Source: JAJCYK01 sp965224285 (GTDB taxonomy: Bacteria > Bacteroidota > Bacteroidia > Cytophagales > Cyclobacteriaceae). From it: 64,000 nucleotides of DNA. Shown here in pieces: positions 43,463 to 52,285 of this stretch. The stretch lies in NCBI GenBank assembly GCA_965224285.1, contig OZ245043.1:3968001-4032000 (forward strand), written 5' to 3'. The notes beneath the pieces were generated by a model that worked only from the letters and a program-made list of their open reading frames with translations, was not told the origin of the DNA and did no database searches. A program made the translations under genes and the position numbers. Every line of letters begins with the position of its first letter. Within the stretch, counting starts at the first letter, position 1.

Positions 43463-43995
43463 TCGGCCAGTATTCTCTTCACCTGTAACACCTCTTTGGC
43501 AGTGTATAATCCGGATTCCTCGCTAAAGCGCAGGATGTAATCTGTGATTTCCTGAGGCAATCCTTTTTTCCGAAAGCGATTCAGATTATCCATGATCATG
43601 GTTTTGTCTTGTTCCATGTGGTCGCTAAACCCCAGATATTTTGGTATGTGATGTTCTACTGACAGTCTTAAGAATCTTATCTCAACATCTCCCGCATCAG
43701 ATGTGATCGCTTGCTGGAGCAAACTACGGGAATTCTTCAGATGTCGAAGTTTCTTAAATGGATTCCATCCCGGTTTGGCCAGAATGGCTTCCGTGGCTCC
43801 TTTATAGGCCAGCATAATAGCCACGGGGTCCTCAATGCCATTGAGTTGCTCAATTAGTGGGAAGGCGTATTGATAGTCCAAAGTTGCCTTATAAAACTGT
43901 AGTCTGACCCTATCAAGGGATTGATCCTGATCTTGAGTCTTTGAAGATGACGGAGAAATTGCTATTAGCAATACCAGTAAGCTGAAGAATTTCAT
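43456..43995 (-). CDS. Conserved-looking secreted protein of unknown function
   Basis: 179-residue protein with a signal peptide at residues 1-19 (MKFFSLLVLLIAISPSSSK). It has helical stretches (ATLDYQYAFPLIEQLNGI, AIMLAYKGATEAILAKP, LKNSRSLLQQAITSDAGDVEI) and the phrase FLRLSVEHHIPKYLGFSDH, which I associate with a Bacteroidota family without a name. No catalytic motif. It is convergent with rarA, overlapping by 7 bases, and followed by the DUF4407 gene. Confidence 0.65.
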   Translation of the reverse strand: MKFFSLLVLLIAISPSSSKTQDQDQSLDRVRLQFYKATLDYQYAFPLIEQLNGIEDPVAIMLAYKGATEAILAKPGWNPFKKLRHLKNSRSLLQQAITSDAGDVEIRFLRLSVEHHIPKYLGFSDHMEQDKTMIMDNLNRFRKKGLPQEITDYILRFSEESGLYTAKEVLQVKRILADQ

Positions 43996-44030
43996 CTCTA
44001 GTTAAACACTGAACGTAAATAATTGGTTTG

Positions 44031-45098
44031 TCAGGTTCGGGACACGTAAGCAGCTGGCTCTATCTCCGGGACACTTTTTTTGGTTTCTTTCGGGTCGGTA
44101 TGCTTGGCAATCCTTTGACCGGTATCATAAGAGTATTTAGTGGTTTGCTCTACCCGGTACATGTCAAATCCATGTTCGTGAGTATGCAACAAATCATCAT
44201 AAGGCCCTTTGCTTCCAATGAGCTTTACAAACACCGGCGCTGTTTCAATGGCTATAAACAACAGGATTATAAAAATATTGGCCAGGAATATGGGGCGGCT
44301 TTTTTCCGTGAGGTTGCCCAGGGCATGTAAACGGGCCGCCAGACCATCGTACCTCTCACGATTCAATCCGGCAATCTCCTGACTGTAAGCCAATTGAAGC
44401 ATCTCAATGTCTCGCTGCTTTTCCGCGGCCAGGCTATCATTCTGTGCTTTTAATGCCTGGAGCTCTGAATCCACCCGATCAGCATCCTGCTTTTTGACCC
44501 GGTAAATGGGGCCCAGGTTTCTTCTCATGCTGCCACCGGTGCCGTCAGCCTCCTGTTGGGCAATCCGCCTAAGTTCATCGCGATTTTGCTCTTTGGCGCC
44601 TATCTCATCTTTTAAATGCTTTATTTCTTCTGTCAATAGCTGAATACTAGGGACAAAGCGAGCCTTTATAGTATCCTCCTGCTTCTTGTATAATGCTTGC
44701 TCCATCAATACCAGTTCACCGTTGATCTCAGACTCGAACATCTTCAGCTCTAATGGTTTTGATATCACAAATGCCAGCAGCACTGCCAATATGATCCTGG
44801 GAATTGCCGTACGAATCTCTTTCAGGGTATTGCCTTCTTTTTTCATACTGGATACGATATACCGATCCAAATTGAAGATCATGGCCCCCCATAGAAGACC
44901 GAATATTACCGCAGGAAACCAGTTATCAAAAACCGTGTATAGCGCATAGCCTCCGGCCAGGGCGGCAAAAATGCCGGTAAATAGCACGGTGGCCCCTATC
45001 CCGGTATATTTACTCCGCTCTGTAGGGCAACGATGAAGTAATTCCGGACTTGATCCGGAACAAAACCAAAAGAATTCTTTTAACGATTTCATAAACAC
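44031..45098 (-). CDS. DUF4407 membrane protein
   Basis: 355-residue membrane protein. Three or four hydrophobic segments lie at about residues 31-58, 62-82 and 90-107, and another near residue 280 (IFLANIFIILLFIAIETAPV). A long central charged coiled-coil region (about residues 140-260: EEIKHLKDEIGAKEQNRDEL) precedes the last helix. This is the architecture of DUF4407 proteins, common in Bacteroidota and cyanobacteria; function unknown. The start at 45098 is 14 bases after a TATTTTTG -7 match. Confidence 0.87.
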   Translation of the reverse strand: MFMKSLKEFFWFCSGSSPELLHRCPTERSKYTGIGATVLFTGIFAALAGGYALYTVFDNWFPAVIFGLLWGAMIFNLDRYIVSSMKKEGNTLKEIRTAIPRIILAVLLAFVISKPLELKMFESEINGELVLMEQALYKKQEDTIKARFVPSIQLLTEEIKHLKDEIGAKEQNRDELRRIAQQEADGTGGSMRRNLGPIYRVKKQDADRVDSELQALKAQNDSLAAEKQRDIEMLQLAYSQEIAGLNRERYDGLAARLHALGNLTEKSRPIFLANIFIILLFIAIETAPVFVKLIGSKGPYDDLLHTHEHGFDMYRVEQTTKYSYDTGQRIAKHTDPKETKKSVPEIEPAAYVSRT

Positions 45099-45111
45099 TG
45101 CTCAACACTAA

Positions 45112-45119
45112 CAAAAATA
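45112..45119 (-). promoter_or_regulatory. Candidate -7 element of the DUF4407 gene
   Basis: Minus-strand TATTTTTG is a perfect TAnnTTTG match, 13-14 bases before the ATG. No clear -33 TTTG. The rest of the 156-base gap to the acylase gene shows nothing. Confidence 0.35.
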
Positions 45120-45254
45120 ACGCAGGGCAATTACAATTTATTCCCCTTATTCCCGTCAAATGATACTAAAGTTCACTTTTTTTTCTGTTTCTTGAACTAC
45201 CAATGTTTTCCAGGCAGTCAGCTTTTACTTCACTAAACAATATTGGTTGTTTAA

Positions 45255-47654
45255 TTACTTGGGAGTCAGTATCAGCTTCCTGCTGTTTTCCTGGTTTTTG
45301 ATTGAAGCGCCCATAAGCTGGGAGCGGAATTTTCCAGTATGGTAAAGTTCAGCCTGATCTCTATAATGCGGGCTCATAGGATGACCAGATTGACCAGTGG
45401 GAAGTACACTGAGTGAGTTGTCCATGTCTGCCAGGTCGATCAGGATTCGCATCGCTGGACCAGAACGCACAGAATAAGTGGTCTCACTTAAATCGAAAGG
45501 CATTTTATTGATCACTTCATCGCCCCCTCTTACCTGATAGGGACCCACATTAAATAATAAATTAAAAGGTTTTTGCCTGCCGATAGGGTGTTGATGTTCC
45601 GCAAAATGTACTTTCTTCCATTGCCAGTCGGAAGGTTCATCCCCCAGGTTATCTACCAGAAGTGCAATGGCCTCTTTATAACTCTTCACGATAATTTGCT
45701 CTCTGGTTTCCCGGTCTCCTGTACCGGTATCATCCCACCATGGGGAACCTGTATCACTCACTATCCGGGGAAAAGTGCGGCGTGCTACCATGGTTTTCAG
45801 GTAGGAACTGAAATCCTCTTCTCCCAGTTCGTCGGCAAAAATATTCTTTTGTAACTGATAACTGAGACGATAATATATGGTTGGGCCGGGTTGTTCCAAG
45901 GCATGTCTGCCGTCCCATCCTGCCAGGATCTCCAGGGCTTTTTCTTCAGTTTCGTTCAGCTGGTCTCTATCTATCAGGGAAACCACGGTTTTAGCCACAC
46001 TCGGATAGATCGGGCTTTGGTCATCCAGTATAATTTGAGAAAAGCTTTCCAGATTCCAATCATCCTTGGCTGACAAGAGCTCCATAATTCTTTCTCCCCG
46101 GGCGCCGGGAAAATAGTAGCCTGGGTGGAAAACACCAAATGCGGTATCAGGTTGATTATTGGCGGAATACACAAATCCGGAAGGAGGATTTTCCGACCGC
46201 GGGTTTTCTTCAAAGGGATACCAGCCCAATGGATCATCGTATCCGGTACTGCCGTCCAGAATCAATTTGGAATTCAACTGAGGAGGGCGCTTTACCAGCC
46301 TGGTAACGGTCCACCAGGCGATGTTTCCCTGCCGGTCTGCATATGTGACATTCAATCCAGGTGCATCCAGTAAGGACAGCGCTTCACGGAAGGCCTCCAT
46401 GCTTTGGCTGTGCTGTAGCTGATAGGCCATCTGCAGTGACCTGTTATGGAATTTTGTGAAGGTCCAAAACAGGCTTACCGGATGGTTTTCCAAGGAATCC
46501 ACCATTGCATTTACTTCATTTATTATTGGCCCATGGCGGGATGAGCGTACTTGGATCAGCTGTTCTTCCTGACCTTTGACCTTAATGACTTCATCTCTAA
46601 CCATGAGATCTTCCCAATGATCCTGGTTCCAGACTTGCAGCGGGTTATCCGGATTTGGTTTTTCGCGATAAAAATCCAGATCATCATTGGGGAATATGGT
46701 TAATCCCCAGGCGCAAAAGTCATTGTGCCCCACCAGAGCAAAAGGGAATCCTGCCAGGTGATTACCGTAAAACTCGAACCCAGGATAATTGAGATGGGCT
46801 TCATACCACACCGCGGGTTGTTGGAAACCTATATGAGTATCATTTGATAATAACGGAAGCCCGGCCTCGGATTTATTCCCGCCTACTACCCAGGAATTGC
46901 TGGCATTCCAAATGGGCACGGGTAAAGGATCCAACGCCGCACTGATTTCTTTCGAAAGGGATTCGACCGTGGTGGTGTCGATAGCAAAATGAGTTGGGAT
47001 GGTGGTATTATCAGGGGTAGTTTCCAACTGCAGACTCCCCAGGTATTCTGCTCCCAATGTTTGGGCGATCTTGGTCATTAGTGGATCAGTCCTGACAGCT
47101 GAATTAAAACTAAATCCCATGTAGCCTACAATGCGGAAAAGATCCGCCGGGGTAAAATCCTCTTTGGGGATTCCCAGGATGCTGTACTCCGGTGGTGTTT
47201 TACCGTGATGCAGGAAATAGTTCACCCCCTTGAGATAGGCCAGCGCTCCCTGTTGATATCCCTCAGCGGATTGATGCGAGAAGTAAGCTTCTGCCGAAGA
47301 TTTTGCTACCTCGTTGATACCAATGGTCCGCATAAAACGGTCAGTTGGAACCAGGTCGGGACCGAAGATCTCTGCCAATCGGCCTCCGCCAACCCGCCTC
47401 AACATCTCCATTTGGAATAGCCGGTCCTGTGCATGGACGTATCCTAAGGCCAGGTATACATCGTGTTCATTTTGAGCAAAAATATGAGGGATCCCCCATT
47501 CGTCATAGTATACTTCAACCGTTTTATGAAGACCTTCTAATGGCACTTCTCCCTGGTAATCAGGCTTGCTCTGTGATAAAAACCAATAACCTGCCAGCAG
47601 TGCCCCCAGCAGGATTGAGGCCACAAAAATAATAGCAACTTTGAGTATTTTCAT
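45255..47654 (-). CDS. Penicillin acylase-type Ntn hydrolase
   Basis: 799-residue exported N-terminal-nucleophile hydrolase. An N-terminal signal/anchor (ILKVAIIFVASILLGALLAG) is followed by the alpha chain with YYDEWGIPHIFAQNEHDVYLALGYVHAQDRLFQME (described as residues 49-83), a spacer of about 55 residues, and the autocleavage site in WNASNSWVV: Ser254 becomes the nucleophile at the N-terminus of the beta chain. Family members cleave amide bonds, from penicillins to acyl-homoserine lactones and acyl amino acids; the natural substrate is unknown. It follows HMG-CoA reductase by 5 bases on the same strand. Confidence 0.93.
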   Translation of the reverse strand: MKILKVAIIFVASILLGALLAGYWFLSQSKPDYQGEVPLEGLHKTVEVYYDEWGIPHIFAQNEHDVYLALGYVHAQDRLFQMEMLRRVGGGRLAEIFGPDLVPTDRFMRTIGINEVAKSSAEAYFSHQSAEGYQQGALAYLKGVNYFLHHGKTPPEYSILGIPKEDFTPADLFRIVGYMGFSFNSAVRTDPLMTKIAQTLGAEYLGSLQLETTPDNTTIPTHFAIDTTTVESLSKEISAALDPLPVPIWNASNSWVVGGNKSEAGLPLLSNDTHIGFQQPAVWYEAHLNYPGFEFYGNHLAGFPFALVGHNDFCAWGLTIFPNDDLDFYREKPNPDNPLQVWNQDHWEDLMVRDEVIKVKGQEEQLIQVRSSRHGPIINEVNAMVDSLENHPVSLFWTFTKFHNRSLQMAYQLQHSQSMEAFREALSLLDAPGLNVTYADRQGNIAWWTVTRLVKRPPQLNSKLILDGSTGYDDPLGWYPFEENPRSENPPSGFVYSANNQPDTAFGVFHPGYYFPGARGERIMELLSAKDDWNLESFSQIILDDQSPIYPSVAKTVVSLIDRDQLNETEEKALEILAGWDGRHALEQPGPTIYYRLSYQLQKNIFADELGEEDFSSYLKTMVARRTFPRIVSDTGSPWWDDTGTGDRETREQIIVKSYKEAIALLVDNLGDEPSDWQWKKVHFAEHQHPIGRQKPFNLLFNVGPYQVRGGDEVINKMPFDLSETTYSVRSGPAMRILIDLADMDNSLSVLPTGQSGHPMSPHYRDQAELYHTGKFRSQLMGASIKNQENSRKLILTPK

Positions 47655-47659
47655 CTAAT

Positions 47660-49207
47660 TCAACGGTTACGGCCGTATTGTTCGTGGCTGGATACCCAGT
47701 CTGAACTAGATATAGCGGAAGCCAGTGAGATCTCGCCGGCCAACACCGCACCCGCTACTATTTCAGCAAATTTCTTGACTTTACCTCTTCCGGAACAGCC
47801 CAGGATCTTTAGACACTCATTCTGAGTGGAGAGCCCCACACCGCCTCCGTAGGTGGCGACGATAAGCGAGGGAATGGTAATACTGATGTACAGATCTTTT
47901 TCTTTGGTCAATTCAGTATACATGATGCCGGCTGATGACTCCGAGACATTGGCTACATCCTGTCCGGTGGCGATAAATATGGCAGTAATGGCATTGGCTG
48001 AGTGAGCGCCATTATTGTTAGCTCCCGACAATATAGCCCCTACATTGGATACTTGACCGTGATAGGCCAGACTTTCCGGTTCTACCCGCATAAACTGGGT
48101 TAAAACCTCCCGCTTTAATACCGCTTCAGCAGTAACCCTTTTTCCTCTGGTATGCATAATATTCACCTGACTGGCCTTTTTATCGGTGGCCAGATTTGAT
48201 TCCAGGTAAAAGTGAGCAATTGGATTTTCCCGATACTGGTCCAGGATCCAGGAACAGGCGGCAAAAGTTGCCCTGCCTACCATGTTTTGTCCGGCCGCAT
48301 CTCCGGTAGAGAAGTTAAATCTCAGATAAGCAAACTTGTTGGCCAGGTAATCATCAATGTACAGCAATTTTCCTACACTGGTAGTAGCCTCAGCTTGAGC
48401 GGCAATTTCCTTGAAGTTTGACCTTACCCATTTTACAAAATCACGGGCTCCACGGGCATCTTGAAACACGAATACCGGCGCTCTTTGCATAGCGTCTTCC
48501 ACTACCGTACACTTTGCTCCCCCGCAGGCATTCAACACCTTCATACCCCGGTTATAGGATGCCACCAAAGTACCTTCGGTGGTAGCCATGGGGATCACAA
48601 ACTCCCCTTTTGCATGTTCCCCATTTATTTTGAGTGGCCCGGCAAAACCCAACGGGACCTGTGCCACCCCAGTGAAATGTTCAATGTTGCCTTTAAGGGT
48701 CTGGGGGTCAAAGCTGAAATGTTTGATATGCTCCAATGCCTCGCCACTATATTGTTCTACAAATTGCTGCCGTGATTTTATTATTTCCTGGCCATAGTCA
48801 TCCTCGGGATCCCTGGGGATCTTTACTTCGGTAGCCGCGCTATCGGAAATCGCCCCCTCCACCTTCAAGGTTAGCTTTCCGAAAGGTTTAGCGCGAAATT
48901 TTATCTGGATCTGGTGTTTGCCCAACGCTAAAGGTTGCATGTCAGCAATGACCTCCAATGATTTTCGCAGCGGGAAGTCGATGGGGTTTTGCTTAGAAAT
49001 GTCTGCAGGACGCACGCTATGGCCATTACCCAGATCCAATGAGACCAGCGATAGATCCACATCTTCTCCGTCAAGTTTAAGCTGACTTATTCCGGTTAAA
49101 ACAGCATCCTGAAGACGGTTTTTTAAGGAGAAGCTAACTCCCTTGGGAGTATTTTTCAGGCTCCCGAAAGTGTATAATTGCTTTAACAGCAAACTAGGGA
49201 CGATCAT
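47660..49207 (-). CDS. Class I-type HMG-CoA reductase with an extra N-terminal domain
   Basis: Makes mevalonate from HMG-CoA for the mevalonate isoprenoid pathway. In the 515-residue chain, residues about 135-515 are the catalytic core, with the class I triad: Glu211 in ATTEGTLV, Lys343/344 in ATDKKASQVN, Asp417 in GQDVANVSES and His508 in WVSSHEQYGRN. The NADP-site FSTGDAAGQNM replaces the common DAMGMN. Residues 1-125 are a separate, beta-rich stretch without similarity that I recognise. No other mevalonate gene is in the window. The acylase gene follows 5 bases downstream. Confidence 0.92.
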   Translation of the reverse strand: MIVPSLLLKQLYTFGSLKNTPKGVSFSLKNRLQDAVLTGISQLKLDGEDVDLSLVSLDLGNGHSVRPADISKQNPIDFPLRKSLEVIADMQPLALGKHQIQIKFRAKPFGKLTLKVEGAISDSAATEVKIPRDPEDDYGQEIIKSRQQFVEQYSGEALEHIKHFSFDPQTLKGNIEHFTGVAQVPLGFAGPLKINGEHAKGEFVIPMATTEGTLVASYNRGMKVLNACGGAKCTVVEDAMQRAPVFVFQDARGARDFVKWVRSNFKEIAAQAEATTSVGKLLYIDDYLANKFAYLRFNFSTGDAAGQNMVGRATFAACSWILDQYRENPIAHFYLESNLATDKKASQVNIMHTRGKRVTAEAVLKREVLTQFMRVEPESLAYHGQVSNVGAILSGANNNGAHSANAITAIFIATGQDVANVSESSAGIMYTELTKEKDLYISITIPSLIVATYGGGVGLSTQNECLKILGCSGRGKVKKFAEIVAGAVLAGEISLASAISSSDWVSSHEQYGRNR

Positions 49208-49303
49208 ATCTTTGACCTAAGATTGGACTTTGATTGGGACCAATGAAGATATGAAAAATTTGGGTAGCCCAAAAACTGCAGTAGACTGCTGATGTCGGTG
49301 ATG

Positions 49304-49900
49304 CTATTTTTCAGAGTACCAGAATAGCAGCACCTGCAACAATCCGATGGCAAAACCTAAAATAGCCCCAGCCCATTCAATAAACTTGAGCTCCTTCCGG
49401 ATAACCCCCATCATCATGCTTTCCAATTTTTCACTGGTAAACGTAGAGATTTTGTCGAAAACCATCTGTTCAATATTAACCGTATCCAGCCGGGTAAAAA
49501 ACTGATGAGTGATCTTTGGTATGAATTCCTCTATCTCCTGGGTAATCCGGGATTTCAATCGCAGCAGACGTTTCTCATTGACCAGAGTAGACAACAGGGG
49601 GTTCATTCCAGATAACTTCTCCCGGAGATAATTTTCAACTTCCCAGTCAATGGCCTGCTTGATTTGCCCGTGTGTAGCCTGATGATCGATTTCCTGCTTC
49701 AACTGATCGGTGGATAACAATTCAGCAGACACTAGCTTTGCCAGCCGTTGAGCCAAAGCTGTTTTTCGCTTAGGAAAGATGCCGTGAAATGTGATAAAGA
49801 GAAATTTTCTTGGCTCCCTGGGATAAAAGAGCATCTTAATAGCCAGATAGTTAGTGACCCATCCAATTGCTGCCGATATAAAAGGAAACGTATAAATCAT
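49304..49900 (-). CDS. DUF445 membrane protein, single-unit form
   Basis: 198-residue protein with an N-terminal hydrophobic segment (YTFPFISAAIGWVTNYLAIKML) and a C-terminal one (FIEWAGAILGFAIGLLQVLLFW). The helical soluble middle includes RITQEIEEFIPKITHQFF. This is one DUF445 unit: GWxTNxxAxxMxFYP ... GIFPKR ... FIExAGxxxGFxxGLxQ. Function unknown. A 404-residue paralogue at 59.4-60.6 kb contains the unit twice. The ABC1 kinase gene lies 7 bases upstream on the same strand. Confidence 0.85.
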   Translation of the reverse strand: MIYTFPFISAAIGWVTNYLAIKMLFYPREPRKFLFITFHGIFPKRKTALAQRLAKLVSAELLSTDQLKQEIDHQATHGQIKQAIDWEVENYLREKLSGMNPLLSTLVNEKRLLRLKSRITQEIEEFIPKITHQFFTRLDTVNIEQMVFDKISTFTSEKLESMMMGVIRKELKFIEWAGAILGFAIGLLQVLLFWYSEK

Positions 49901-49907
49901 GTAGGGT

Positions 49908-51602
49908 TCAACGCCGGTCGCTCAACATGGATACTACTAAAACTATGGATAATACACCGGCTAACAGATAACCAATTCCGCTATATATAGGCAGTCCAAT
50001 AATAGTCCTGACTGAAGTGGGTACCAGCATCAAAAGAGAGGAAGCTAATATCAAACTGCAAATAAGCAAAGCGAGAATCAGTCGATTTGCTATGCGGTTG
50101 ACTTTTTGTACCAATGGTTCTAATCCACGGTAATGAACGTTGTAATGCAGTTGCCCTTTGCGTAATTTCTTGAGAACATAATTGAGCTCACCAGGGAACT
50201 TATTCAAAAATGATAAGAACTGGGAACCGGCGAATAAAAGATCTGAACTGATATCCTTTAAAGAGAACTGCTCCAGAAAGATTTTGCGTCCGTATGGTTT
50301 AAAGAACTCAAAAGTTTGAAACTTGGGGTGGATTCGTTCTCCAATTCCTTCCAGAATAGCCATAGCCCGCAGGATTAAGAAAATGCCGCCTGGTATTTTG
50401 AGTTTGTAATCATAGATGATGCGGTGTAAACCTACGGTTAATGCCGACATATTGATCTCTTCGAGTTGTAGGCTGGCGAAATCTTCGATTAACTCGCTTA
50501 ATCGATATTCAAAACTTCGCATGTCTTCAATATCCGAGTCCAGGCTTAGCCTCCTGAAGTTTAGCGCCATGGCTCGGGCGTCTTTATTGGCCATCCCTAC
50601 GATTATGCCAGCAAAGGCCAATTTATCTTTCTTTAATAGTTTACCCACCATGCCAAAATCAATCAGCGATATGCCTCCATCTTTTTGGATAAGAATATTG
50701 CCTGGATGAGGATCAGCGTGGAAATAGCCAAATTCAAATATCTGCTTCAGATAAATATCCATGCCCCGTTCTGCAATTTCTGCGGGTTCCAGGCCCCACG
50801 CTTTTAACTGTTCTACGTTAGTTATTTTGCAGCCATGGACCAATTCCATTACCAAAACCCTCTCACTGCATAAATCAGTATACGCTTTAGGAACTCTGAA
50901 GCTATCCTCATTGCGATAGAAGTTTCGGAATTGCTCTAGATTTCTAGCCTCCATGCTATAATCCAGCTCTTTCTGCATGGTCCGCTCGAAAGTTGACAGA
51001 ATTTCCAAGGGATTGAGGATACCCTGTTTGCTAAGGTAATTTTCAGTGATCTTTATTATATCCTTTAGTAAATCCAGGTCAGTTCGTATCAGTTCTTTGA
51101 CTTGAGGTCTGCGGATCTTGATCACCACATCTTCACCCGTCATCAACCTGGCTCGATGTACTTGACCGATAGAAGCTGAACCCATAGGGCGATCCTCGAA
51201 ATATGAAAATAAATCCGCGATAGGTCGTCCGGTGGCTCTTTCTACAATCTCCTTCGCTTGTTGATGCGAAAATGGAGGTACCTCGTTTTGAAGTTTTTCA
51301 AATTCCTGGATCAGGGGTGCGGGGAGAATATCAGGGCGATTGCTTAGAACTTGGGCCAACTTGATAAAAGTAGCCCCTAGTTCTTCGGTTACCATCCTGA
51401 CCCTTTCCCAACGGCTATACTCAAAAACCGATTTATCCTTTCTTGACCAATTGAGCTTTTGATTTTGGGGAATTAAATTTTTTAAAGGAGTATTAACTAC
51501 GATGTCCTCAAAACCATATTTCAAGAATACCTGAACTACGGATCGAACTCGATTGATGTTTTTTATGGTTTGATCGAACATCATTGCCTTTGCGGGATTC
51601 AA
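49908..51602 (-). CDS. ABC1/UbiB family atypical kinase
   Basis: 564-residue protein of the ABC1 (AarF/COQ8) family, which supports quinone or lipid metabolism. The kinase-like motifs are present: the nucleotide loop GSASIGQVHRA, IKIRRPQV with the ATP lysine, the HADPHPGN catalytic loop and DFGMVG. The family-defining KxGQ motif reads KLAQ here (LGATFIKLAQVLSNRPDILP), with Gly replaced by Ala. Two membrane helices close the chain (LILALLICSLILASSLLML, IGLPIYSGIGYLLAGVLSIV). The start could also be ATG 51581 (seven codons in). Confidence 0.9.
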   Translation of the reverse strand: MNPAKAMMFDQTIKNINRVRSVVQVFLKYGFEDIVVNTPLKNLIPQNQKLNWSRKDKSVFEYSRWERVRMVTEELGATFIKLAQVLSNRPDILPAPLIQEFEKLQNEVPPFSHQQAKEIVERATGRPIADLFSYFEDRPMGSASIGQVHRARLMTGEDVVIKIRRPQVKELIRTDLDLLKDIIKITENYLSKQGILNPLEILSTFERTMQKELDYSMEARNLEQFRNFYRNEDSFRVPKAYTDLCSERVLVMELVHGCKITNVEQLKAWGLEPAEIAERGMDIYLKQIFEFGYFHADPHPGNILIQKDGGISLIDFGMVGKLLKKDKLAFAGIIVGMANKDARAMALNFRRLSLDSDIEDMRSFEYRLSELIEDFASLQLEEINMSALTVGLHRIIYDYKLKIPGGIFLILRAMAILEGIGERIHPKFQTFEFFKPYGRKIFLEQFSLKDISSDLLFAGSQFLSFLNKFPGELNYVLKKLRKGQLHYNVHYRGLEPLVQKVNRIANRLILALLICSLILASSLLMLVPTSVRTIIGLPIYSGIGYLLAGVLSIVLVVSMLSDRR

Positions 51603-51648
51603 AAATAGAAATTAATTGGCAGAATTGAATTTACCTCTTTACTAAAGA

Positions 51649-51682
51649 AAAAAGCAGTGACAGGTATTTGCCACTGCTTTTT
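51649..51682 (-). terminator. Intrinsic terminator of the phasin-like gene
   Basis: AAAAAGCAGTG (51649-51659) pairs with CACTGCTTTTT (51672-51682) around a 12-base loop. On the minus strand it is followed by T-runs. It lies 20 bases after the phasin-like stop and can act on both strands. Confidence 0.8.
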
Positions 51683-51701
51683 CCATACCGCTCTGATAAT
51701 T

Positions 51702-52109
51702 TTACTTCTTCGCTTTGGTAGTACCGGCTTTTTTGGTAGTTGCGGTCTTTTTCACTGCTGTAGTTTTTCTAACTACAGGCTTTTTGGTTACTGCGGGGGT
51801 GCTGGCATTGGAAAGCTTTGAAACTTTGTTTTCCAATACCCGAACTCTTTTATTAAGCTCGAGGATTTCCTTTGCCTTAGAGAAATCAAATTTCTTGACC
51901 ACATCTTCTGTGACCTTGTGCATTTGTTTTTCAAACTCCTTTTTCTTGGACTCTGTTCTCTTGAAAAAATCATCTACGATCTTTTTACCTTCTTTTTCGC
52001 TGATTTTTTCCTCATCAACCAGCTTATCAATGCTCTTCTGCAATTTTTCGGCAGTCATCGATACCAGGCCCACCCCGGTATAGACGAATTTCTTAAATAA
52101 ATCTTCCAT
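51702..52109 (-). CDS. Phasin-like protein with a histone H1-like tail
   Basis: 135-residue cytosolic protein. Residues 1-95 are a long amphipathic helical region (FKKFVYTGVGLVSMTAEKLQ, KKIVDDFFKRTESKKKEFEK) as in phasin-type (PhaI/poly(hydroxyalkanoate) granule-associated) proteins. Residues 97-135 are a low-complexity Lys/Thr/Ala tail (TKKPVVRKTTAVKKTATTK), like histone H1 or HU-like tails, suited to DNA or acidic polymers. No PHA synthase is in the window. It is preceded by an 18-bp perfect palindrome and ends at a clean terminator. Confidence 0.7.
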   Translation of the reverse strand: MEDLFKKFVYTGVGLVSMTAEKLQKSIDKLVDEEKISEKEGKKIVDDFFKRTESKKKEFEKQMHKVTEDVVKKFDFSKAKEILELNKRVRVLENKVSKLSNASTPAVTKKPVVRKTTAVKKTATTKKAGTTKAKK

Positions 52110-52151
52110 AATTATGCTGTTTCATTATTCCTGTGCTTGTTTATCATTAAA

Positions 52152-52169
52152 TAGTATGCATGCATACTA
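52152..52169. promoter_or_regulatory. 18-bp perfect palindrome, candidate repressor operator
   Basis: TAGTATGCATGCATACTA reads identically on both strands over 18 bases. It lies 42 bases upstream of the phasin-like ATG (minus) and 116 bases upstream of the acyltransferase ATG (plus), in a 176-base divergent spacer. TAATTTTG (52168-52175, plus) is a TAnnTTTG match that overlaps its end. A dimeric repressor site is the natural explanation; the regulator is unknown. Confidence 0.6.
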
Positions 52170-52285
52170 ATTTTGGGGCAATTATAATTCATCCTTATCA
52201 AAAAAACAAAAATAACCACTTGAATTTGCTTTCTATAGGGATTGAGCTATAATTACCAATTGACTGGATAATCTCGAATTAAGAT

